9,220 nucleotides of DNA from Polynucleobacter meluiroseus (lineage in GTDB: Bacteria; Verrucomicrobiota; Verrucomicrobiia; Opitutales; UBA953). The notes below the pieces were generated by a model, which was not told the origin of the DNA, ran no database searches, and saw only the letters and a list, made by a program, of their open reading frames with translations. Location: positions 1 through 9,220 of the forward strand of contig CALPIW020000041.1 in assembly GCA_943323725.2 (NCBI GenBank), written 5' to 3'. Within the stretch, counting starts at the first letter, position 1; each line of letters opens with the position of its first letter. Both the position numbers and the translations under genes were made by a program. Shown one piece after another: positions 5,001-9,220 of this stretch.

Positions 5001-7610
5001 GGCGTGTCCGGCTCGGGCAAATCCTCCCTGGCCTTCGACATCCTCTTCGCCGAAGGGCAGCGGCGCTTCCTCGAATGCGTCTCGGCCTACGCCCGCCAGT
5101 TCGTCGAACAACTCCCGAAGCCTGATATCGATTCGCTCACGGGCCTGCCGCCGACGGTCGCGATCGAACAGCGCGTGACGCGCGGCTCCGCGAAATCCAC
5201 CGTCGCGACGGTCACCGAAGTGGCCCAATACCTCCGCGTGCTCTTCGCCCGCGCCGGCGTGCTGCACAGTCCGACGACCGGCGAACCGCTCGAAGAGATG
5301 ACCGAAGACGCGGTCGTCCGCCTGGTCGCGAAGCAGGCGAAGGCCTTGAAGAAGGGCTCGCTGCTCATCGCCGCCCCGCTCGTGCGCGCCCGCAAGGGCC
5401 ATCACCGCCCGCTGGCCGAATGGGCCGAGACGAAGGGACTCCGCCTGCTGCGCTGCGACGGCAAGCTGTTCAAGGTCGACGGCTTCGAAGGCCTCGACCG
5501 CTATTCCGAACACGATGTCGATGCGGTCTTCGGCGAACTCCGCGCCGACGGGCTCATCCGCCTGCCCGACGAGACCGAAGAATCCGGCGAGAAGGCGCTC
5601 CGCTCGCTCGTTCGCCAGGTGCTTTCGGCCGGCAAGAACGCGTGCGTGCTGCTCGCCCCCGACGGCCGTCAGGTCGCCTATCTGTCGACGTCGCGCAGCG
5701 ACCCCGCCACGGGTGAATCCTTCCCGGAGGTCGACCCGAAGCATCTCTCCTGGAACTCTCCACGCGGCTGGTGTCCGGATTGTCGCGGCCACGGCCTCGA
5801 GGTCACGACGTTCTCCTCCGACGAAGAAGAGTCCATCAACGAGAACGCGATCGCGGACCGCGTCGGCGAAGCAGTCTGCCCGACCTGTCACGGCGAACGC
5901 CTCGGCCCGATCGGCCGCTCGGTGAAGCTCGCCGGTCCGAAGGGTCGCTCGCTTTCCCTCCCGGGCCTGCTGCGCCTGCAGCCCGACGAATCCCTCGCCT
6001 TCCTTTCCGGCCTCAAGCTGGAGGCCCGCGAGAAAGCCATCGTCGGCGCCCTCCTGCCCGAGATCGCGGCGCGCCTGCGCTTCCTCGATTCGGTCGGCCT
6101 CGGCTACCTCGCGCTCGACCGCGGCGCCGACACGCTCTCCGGCGGCGAAGCCCAGCGCATCCGCCTCGCGGCGCAGCTCGGCTCGACGCTTTCCGGCGCG
6201 CTCTACGTGCTGGATGAGCCGAGCATCGGCCTGCATCCGCGCGACAACGACCGCCTCATCGATTCGCTCAAGGGCCTGCGCGACCGCGGTAACACGGTCT
6301 TGGTCGTCGAACACGACGAAGACACCATGCGCGCGGCCGACCTGGTCGTCGACATGGGCCCGGGCGCCGGCGTGCACGGCGGCGAGATCGTCGCCCAGGG
6401 CACCGCGGCCGCGCTCGAGAAACGCGCCGACTCCGTCACGGGCCGCTTCCTGAAGGAAGCCATCCCGCATCCGCTCCGCGGTTCACGGCGACCGGTCGCC
6501 GGCAAAGGCGCGCCGGCCGAATGGGTCCGCCTCAAGAATGCTTCGCTGCGCAACCTCAAGGGCTTCGACGTGCAGATCCCCGTCGGTCGCCTGACGGTCG
6601 TATGCGGCGTCTCCGGCGCCGGCAAATCCACGCTGGTCACCGACCTCCTCGCCCCGGCGATCCGCGCGGCTATCGCGAAGAAGAAGGACGGCCTCACGGG
6701 CAAGGAAGCGCTCACCGCCGTCTCGCACGAAGGCAAGCCGGCCTTCACGACGCTTTCCGGACTCAAGGGCTTCCGCCAACTGGTGGTCGTCGACCAGGAG
6801 CCGATCGGCAAGACGCCCCGCTCGACGCCGGCGACCTACATCGGGGCCTGGGACCTCATCCGCGAACGTCTGGCCTCCCTCCCGGAAGCGGCGATCCGCG
6901 GCCATGGCGCGGGCTTCTTCTCGTTCAACACTTCCGGTGGACGCTGCGAAGCGTGCTCCGGCGCGGGACGCATCAAGCTCGAGATGAGCTTCCTGCCCGA
7001 CACCTACGTGCCGTGCGAAGAATGCGCGGGCACGCGTTACGGCTCGGCCGCGAAAGCGATCCGCTGGAACGGGAAGTCCGCGGCGGACCTGCTGGCGATG
7101 ACGTTCGAAGAAGCCGCAGCGTTCCTCTCCTTCGATGCGAAGCTGGGCGACCTCTGCGGGCTGATGGTGAAAACGGGCCTAGGCTACCTGACGCTCGGCC
7201 AGAGCAGCCCGACGCTCTCCGGCGGTGAGGCCCAGCGCCTGAAACTCGTCAGCGAACTCGCCCAAGGTCTGCCGACCTTCCGCGAACGTTCGCGCGGCGA
7301 GATCCGCCCGAACCTCTACATCCTCGAAGAACCGACCATCGGCCTGCACCAGTCGGACTGCCGTCGTCTGATCGAACTCCTCCACGCGCTCGTCGACCAA
7401 GGCCACACGGTCGTGGTCATCGAACATCACCCCGACGTGATCGCCGAGGCGGACTGGGTGACCGAGATCGGTCCGGAAGGCGGCAACGCCGGCGGCCAGC
7501 TGGTCCACGCCGGCGACCCGGAGTCCCTCGCCAAACTGAAGAAGTCGCCCACGGCGCCCTCGCTCCGGCTCACGCTCGAACGCGGCCTCGTCAAAAAAGC
7601 CGCGGGCTGA
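2091..7610 (+). CDS. uvrA: Double-length UvrA (two tandem UvrA units, four ABC ATPase modules)
   Basis: UvrA is the damage-sensing ATPase of nucleotide excision repair; it loads UvrB on lesions. A usual UvrA is about 940 residues with two ABC modules and works as a homodimer. This one has 1839 residues and two full units, about 1-925 and 944-1839, joined by an Ala/Pro-rich linker. P-loops begin at residues 36 (GLSGAGKS), 630 (GVSGSGKS), 971 (GVSGSGKS) and 1506 (GVSGAGKS). LSGGE signatures are at 477, 815, 1349 and 1709. Walker B runs are LDEPSVGMH, LDEPTTGLH, LDEPSIGLH and LEEPTIGLH; the last has Glu1746 for Asp. All four switch histidines (VEH/IEH) are kept. Zinc ligands are CPEC 278 with CPQC 397, CERC 725 with CPSC 748, CPDC 1228 with CPTC 1263, and CEAC 1619 with CEEC 1642. 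The UvrB-binding segment is recognisable in unit 2 (RKGHH, 1101-1105) but diverged in unit 1. The frame is intact throughout and codon use matches the neighbours. Chlamydia also has a double-length UvrA. No LexA-type box (CTG-N10-CAG or GAAC-N4-GTTC) is seen upstream. Confidence 0.96.
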   Translation: MPAPRPDAIRLRGVRQNNLKGFDVDIPVGKLVVVTGLSGAGKSSLVFDTLHAEGQRRYVETFSPYVRQFLELLPSPALDSAENVRPSVAIKQGNAVRTSRSTVGTMTELCDWFKVWFAHRAELVDPASGQVIVPRGPDAAWQDSLARFPGQSLSLAFAVAKPESLGWATIAEEFAKAGFSRAFAAGRRIRLTEDEIPADATELLVIQDRVTVAPDQASRFHEAALAAFRLGGARLRLLDDQGNELSRYSEVLESPVDGRKFRPASPALFSFNSPVGACPECRGFGRVIGLDWHKIIPNPALTLAEGAIAPFQGTVYGESQKDLTRACRKAGIPMDVPWKKLSAAHRRFVEHGEPGYVQGSYDSMWYGVRGFFRWLEGTTYKMHVRVFLSRWRAYESCPQCHGRRFREESLFWRWQGKTLPELYASPVSDLRALLAPLAPKDSRHPADHALEAILARLGYLEAVGLGYLALDRLSRTLSGGEVQRVNLTSCLGACLADTVFVLDEPSVGMHARDLARMVGILRSLVEQGNTVVVVEHDESVMRAADWLIEIGPRPGAEGGHLLYQGAPQGILKVKESATGNWLSGRRTPETRAPRPIGDTTPRLRVSGATVNNLRDFSCSIPLGRLVGLCGVSGSGKSTLLHQVIGRRDPESGDEATELKWVKFDKEPAEIALVDQSPATRTPRSNPALYVGAWDAIRTLLGNSPEAKAAGLTPSHFSFNAGEGRCERCGGAGWETVEMQFVSDVALPCPSCNGKRFRDEVLSFHYDGQSVGDLLAMSVTEARKFLGERTPASAQLACLEEVGLGYLSMGQPLTTLSGGEAQRLKLVRYLSKIDARKSGALLLLDEPTTGLHREDVARLIGLLHRLTEAGHSLIVVEHHLDVLKSCDWLLEMGPEAGPAGGRLVAEGTPAEVAQAGTVTGRFLAKGDDAFAAASTAPGKPRPTSISLRGAREHNLKDVSLEIPHGSLTVMTGVSGSGKSSLAFDILFAEGQRRFLECVSAYARQFVEQLPKPDIDSLTGLPPTVAIEQRVTRGSAKSTVATVTEVAQYLRVLFARAGVLHSPTTGEPLEEMTEDAVVRLVAKQAKALKKGSLLIAAPLVRARKGHHRPLAEWAETKGLRLLRCDGKLFKVDGFEGLDRYSEHDVDAVFGELRADGLIRLPDETEESGEKALRSLVRQVLSAGKNACVLLAPDGRQVAYLSTSRSDPATGESFPEVDPKHLSWNSPRGWCPDCRGHGLEVTTFSSDEEESINENAIADRVGEAVCPTCHGERLGPIGRSVKLAGPKGRSLSLPGLLRLQPDESLAFLSGLKLEAREKAIVGALLPEIAARLRFLDSVGLGYLALDRGADTLSGGEAQRIRLAAQLGSTLSGALYVLDEPSIGLHPRDNDRLIDSLKGLRDRGNTVLVVEHDEDTMRAADLVVDMGPGAGVHGGEIVAQGTAAALEKRADSVTGRFLKEAIPHPLRGSRRPVAGKGAPAEWVRLKNASLRNLKGFDVQIPVGRLTVVCGVSGAGKSTLVTDLLAPAIRAAIAKKKDGLTGKEALTAVSHEGKPAFTTLSGLKGFRQLVVVDQEPIGKTPRSTPATYIGAWDLIRERLASLPEAAIRGHGAGFFSFNTSGGRCEACSGAGRIKLEMSFLPDTYVPCEECAGTRYGSAAKAIRWNGKSAADLLAMTFEEAAAFLSFDAKLGDLCGLMVKTGLGYLTLGQSSPTLSGGEAQRLKLVSELAQGLPTFRERSRGEIRPNLYILEEPTIGLHQSDCRRLIELLHALVDQGHTVVVIEHHPDVIAEADWVTEIGPEGGNAGGQLVHAGDPESLAKLKKSPTAPSLRLTLERGLVKKAAG
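3475..3502 (+). repeat. 28-base exact direct repeat within uvrA, copy 1
   Basis: These 28 bases are identical to 6091-6118 and encode the VGLGYLALD stretch just before the LSGGE signature of ABC1 and ABC3. The copies are 2616 bases apart (872 codons, in frame). This is a relic of the internal duplication of uvrA rather than a separate element. Confidence 0.85.
6091..6118 (+). repeat. 28-base exact direct repeat within uvrA, copy 2
   Basis: This is the second copy of the repeat at 3475-3502, placed in ABC3. A further 26-base exact repeat couples ABC2 and ABC3 over the signature motif (4530-4555 and 6132-6157). Identity at synonymous positions may come from strong codon bias, selection, or exchange between modules. 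Confidence 0.85.
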
Positions 7611-7622
7611 GCCGAGGCCTTT
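7584..7622 (+). terminator. Nested stem-loop at the uvrA stop, possible weak terminator
   Basis: GGCCTCG (7584-7590) pairs perfectly with CGAGGCC (7613-7619). The 22-base loop holds a second small hairpin, AGCC-GCG-GGCT (7598-7608). The uvrA stop TGA 7608-7610 is inside the structure. Only TTT follows the stem, so it lacks the T-run of a strong intrinsic terminator; partial attenuation or a 3' stabilising structure are equally possible. Confidence 0.3.
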
Positions 7623-7632
7623 GCGGTTCCCT

Positions 7633-7660
7633 TTGACCCCGGCCTACCGACAGGTATTGC
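7633..7660 (+). promoter_or_regulatory. Possible sigma-70-like promoter for pdxJ
   Basis: TTGACC (7633-7638) is followed by a 16-base spacer and TATTGC (7655-7660). The -35 is 5 of 6 to TTGACA; the -10 is poor. It lies in the largest intergenic gap of the window (7611-7676), before pdxJ. If real, the leader would be only about 10 bases. Confidence 0.35.
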
Positions 7661-7666
7661 TTACCT
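7645..7666. repeat. Alternating TACC/GGTA inverted repeats upstream of pdxJ
   Basis: Three short arms occur in a row: TACC (7645-7648), GGTA (7653-7656) and TACC (7662-7665). The middle arm can pair with either flank: TACC-GACA-GGTA, or AGGTA (7652-7656) with TACCT (7662-7666) around a 5-base loop. They overlap the -10 candidate. The arms are short, so they may be chance or a small operator. Confidence 0.3.
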
Positions 7667-7676
7667 CCTAAGTCCG

Positions 7677-8432
7677 ATGTCCTCCCGTCCCCTCCTCCTT
7701 GGCGTCAACATCGACCACGCCGCGACGCTCCGCCAGGCGCGTTACCGCGGGGCCCACCTGTCCCCGCACGCCGAGCCGGACGTGGTCGCGTTCACGCGCG
7801 AAGCCCTCGCGGGCGGGGCCGACGGCATCACGCTGCACCTGCGCGAAGATCGTCGTCACATCCAGGACGCCGACGTCCATGCGATCGCCGCGATCGCCGG
7901 CGTCCGTCTCAACCTCGAGATGGCCTGCACGTCCGCGATGACCGCCTTCGCCCTGAAGTTGAAGCCGGCGGCGGTCTGCCTCGTCCCGGAATCCCGCGAG
8001 GAGGTCACGACCGAAGGCGGCCTCGACGTCGCCGGGCAGCTCGCCCGCGTCCGCGAGACGACCCACGCCCTGAAGGCCGCCGGCATCGAGGTCTCGTTGT
8101 TCATCGGACCCGACGCCCCGCAGATCGAAGCCGCCGTCGCCGTCGGCGCTCCGGTCATCGAACTCCACACGGGGGCTTTCGCCAACGCGTGGAAATCTCC
8201 GGCCGCCGCCGCCGAACTCGAACGCCTCCGCGCCGGTTGCGAACTCGCTCATCGCCATGGGCTGATCGTCAACGCCGGCCACGGGATCAATTACGACAAC
8301 ATCCGCGCCATCCTCACGCTGCCGCACCTGCACGAACTGAACATCGGCCACTCGATCGTCGCGCGCGCGCTCTTCACGGGCATCCGCGGCGCGGTGTCCG
8401 AGATGAAGGCCCACCTGGCCAAGCAGGCATGA
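7677..8432 (+). CDS. pdxJ: Pyridoxine 5'-phosphate synthase
   Basis: PdxJ is a TIM-barrel enzyme that condenses 1-deoxy-D-xylulose 5-phosphate with 3-amino-2-oxopropyl phosphate to give pyridoxine 5'-phosphate, the ring-closing step of the DXP-dependent vitamin B6 route. The product is 251 residues, slightly longer than the E. coli enzyme. Family hallmarks are LGVNIDHAATLRQAR (8-22), HLREDRRHIQD (54-64), LNLEMA (78-83), CLVPE.R.E.TTEGGLDV (101-118), IELHTG (161-166), NAGHGINYDN (199-208) and ELNIGHSIVARA (220-231). H54, E81 and H202 correspond to the conserved active-site His, Glu and His. The loop after LRQAR is several residues longer than in E. coli (about 23-36). No Shine-Dalgarno sequence precedes ATG 7677. 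Its stop overlaps the acpS start. PdxJ marks the DXP-dependent B6 pathway, as opposed to PdxS/PdxT. Confidence 0.97.
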   Translation: MSSRPLLLGVNIDHAATLRQARYRGAHLSPHAEPDVVAFTREALAGGADGITLHLREDRRHIQDADVHAIAAIAGVRLNLEMACTSAMTAFALKLKPAAVCLVPESREEVTTEGGLDVAGQLARVRETTHALKAAGIEVSLFIGPDAPQIEAAVAVGAPVIELHTGAFANAWKSPAAAAELERLRAGCELAHRHGLIVNAGHGINYDNIRAILTLPHLHELNIGHSIVARALFTGIRGAVSEMKAHLAKQA

Positions 8433-8824
8433 ACCTCGAAGGCGGCAACGTGCTCGGCGTCGGCGTGGACCTCACGGAGGTCGACCGCATCCGCTCGGCC
8501 CACCTGAAGCATGGCACCGCCTTCCTCGACAAGGTCTTCACGCCCGCGGAGCAGAAACTCTGTCTGGCGAAAGCCGATCCCTATCCTTCGCTGGCCGCCC
8601 GCTTCGCCGCCAAGGAGGCCGCCAGCAAGGCCTTCGGCACGGGCATCGGCGCGGAACTCTCCCTGACGAGCATCGGCGTCCTCAACGGCCCGGAAGGCGA
8701 ACCGGTCGTCGAACTCGACGACAAGGCCCGCGCCCTCCTCGCCGCGCGCGCCGCCTCCCGCCTGCTGATCTCGCTGACGCACACCGACACGCTCGCCCAA
8801 GCCTTCGTGGTGCTGGTCCGCTGA
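8429..8824 (+). CDS. acpS: Holo-[acyl-carrier-protein] synthase
   Basis: AcpS transfers the 4'-phosphopantetheine arm of coenzyme A to the conserved serine of acyl carrier protein, activating it for fatty acid synthesis. The product is 131 residues, usual for the trimeric AcpS type. It shows GVGVDLTEVDRI (10-21), with D14 as the probable metal-binding Asp, FTPAEQ (37-42), RFAAKEAASKAFGTGI (58-73) with E63 as the second metal ligand, and LLISLTHT (112-119) near the C-terminus. The start is fixed by an ATGA overlap: ATG 8429-8431 shares bases with the pdxJ stop 8430-8432, so translation is very likely coupled. The open frame continues upstream into pdxJ in an unrelated frame, but homology begins only near this ATG. 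acpS next to pdxJ is a frequent bacterial arrangement, for example in E. coli. Confidence 0.95.
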   Translation: MNLEGGNVLGVGVDLTEVDRIRSAHLKHGTAFLDKVFTPAEQKLCLAKADPYPSLAARFAAKEAASKAFGTGIGAELSLTSIGVLNGPEGEPVVELDDKARALLAARAASRLLISLTHTDTLAQAFVVLVR

Positions 8825-8827
8825 CGC

Positions 8828-9220
8828 ATGAGCGCCTCCGCCCGCCTGCCGGTCCTGTCCTGCGCCGAAGCCGCGGCCGCCGAAGCGGCGTTCCTCGCCG
8901 GCGACGCGAAACTTTCCTGGCAGCTGATGAACGTCGCCGCCCGCGGCGTCGGTGAAGCCGCGCTCTCGCTCCTCGGCCGTAAGCCGGAGCGGATCCTGGT
9001 GCTGGCCGGCAAAGGCAATAACGGGGCCGACGCCTTCCTCGCCGCGCTGCACTGCGCCCGCGCCGGCACGGAGATCGTCGCGGTCTTCGCCGAAGGCGGT
9101 CCGGCCCGCGCCCCAGCCCAGCGCGCCTGGTCCATGCGCAAGAAGGGCGTCCGCATCGGCCTCGTCGCCGCGGCCAACCTGCGCCAGCTCGCCGCCCACG
9201 AGTTCTGTCTGATCTTCGAC
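8828..9220 (+). CDS. nnrE: NAD(P)H-hydrate epimerase (YjeF N-terminal domain), cut by window edge
   Basis: This repair enzyme interconverts the R and S forms of hydrated NAD(P)H so that the partner dehydratase can restore NAD(P)H. 131 codons are visible and the frame runs off the right edge. The N-terminal region (about 11-48) fits the YjeF_N entry helices, with WQLMNVAARG matching the family LME.AG pattern. The nucleotide-binding loop is LVLAGKGNNGADAFLAAL (57-74), followed by an ARAG turn and a strand EIVAVF (82-87). The family usually has GNNGGD; here it is GNNGAD (Ala67). The last visible residues, CLIFD, sit where the family has a D.ivDA strand carrying a catalytic Asp. It starts 3 bases after the acpS stop with no Shine-Dalgarno sequence. 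Whether the ADP-dependent dehydratase (NnrD) domain is fused downstream cannot be seen. Confidence 0.88.
   Translation, partial: MSASARLPVLSCAEAAAAEAAFLAGDAKLSWQLMNVAARGVGEAALSLLGRKPERILVLAGKGNNGADAFLAALHCARAGTEIVAVFAEGGPARAPAQRAWSMRKKGVRIGLVAAANLRQLAAHEFCLIFD

Noticed and set aside
4983..6470. A 495-codon open frame on the - strand opposite the second half of uvrA
   Set aside because: Long antisense frames are expected in GC-rich genes with strong third-position bias. It encodes a low-complexity Arg/Ala/Glu-rich chain with no domain, and the + strand frame is certain.

Overview
The window is GC-rich and gene-dense, and every supported gene lies on the + strand. Stops and starts are tightly packed: the largest gap between genes is 66 bases, so there is no stretch over 300 bases without a gene. 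The composition, the heme A genes and above all a double-length UvrA point to a free-living, aerobically respiring bacterium of the PVC group, most likely Verrucomicrobiota. A double-length UvrA is also known from Chlamydia. The lineage is an inference from family knowledge; no marker such as rRNA is present.

Layout: (1) bases 1-520, the C-terminal part of heme A synthase (ctaA), cut by the left edge. (2) 577-1461, protoheme IX farnesyltransferase (ctaB). These two act in sequence, heme B to heme O to heme A, for heme-copper terminal oxidases. (3) 1466-2047, a 5-formyltetrahydrofolate cyclo-ligase packed 4 bases behind ctaB. (4) 2091-7610, a giant 1839-residue UvrA with four ABC ATPase modules, equal to two UvrA proteins fused head to tail; it fills 60% of the window. 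(5) 7677-8432 pdxJ, (6) 8429-8824 acpS and (7) 8828 to the right edge, an NAD(P)H-hydrate epimerase (YjeF_N). The last three form a tight cofactor-maintenance run (PLP synthesis, acyl carrier protein activation, NAD(P)HX repair) with a 4-base overlap and a 3-base gap.

The item most worth attention is the fused UvrA. All four P-loops, four LSGGE signatures, four His switches and four pairs of CxxC zinc ligands are present, so no half looks dead. The halves are nevertheless asymmetric. The second half carries the recognisable UvrB-binding segment (RKGHH) but a strongly shortened zinc-module insertion. The first half has the longer insertion but a diverged UvrB-binding segment. ABC4 has a Glu in place of the Walker B Asp, and ABC1 and ABC4 share an SGAGKS P-loop while ABC2 and ABC3 have SGSGKS. 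This suggests a covalent, directional version of the normal UvrA homodimer. The architecture itself is not new, but this division of labour looks testable.

No mobile element, tRNA, rRNA, CRISPR array or origin was seen. Regulatory calls are weak: one good Shine-Dalgarno sequence (before uvrA), a poor sigma-70-like promoter and small inverted repeats before pdxJ, and a nested stem-loop at the uvrA stop.
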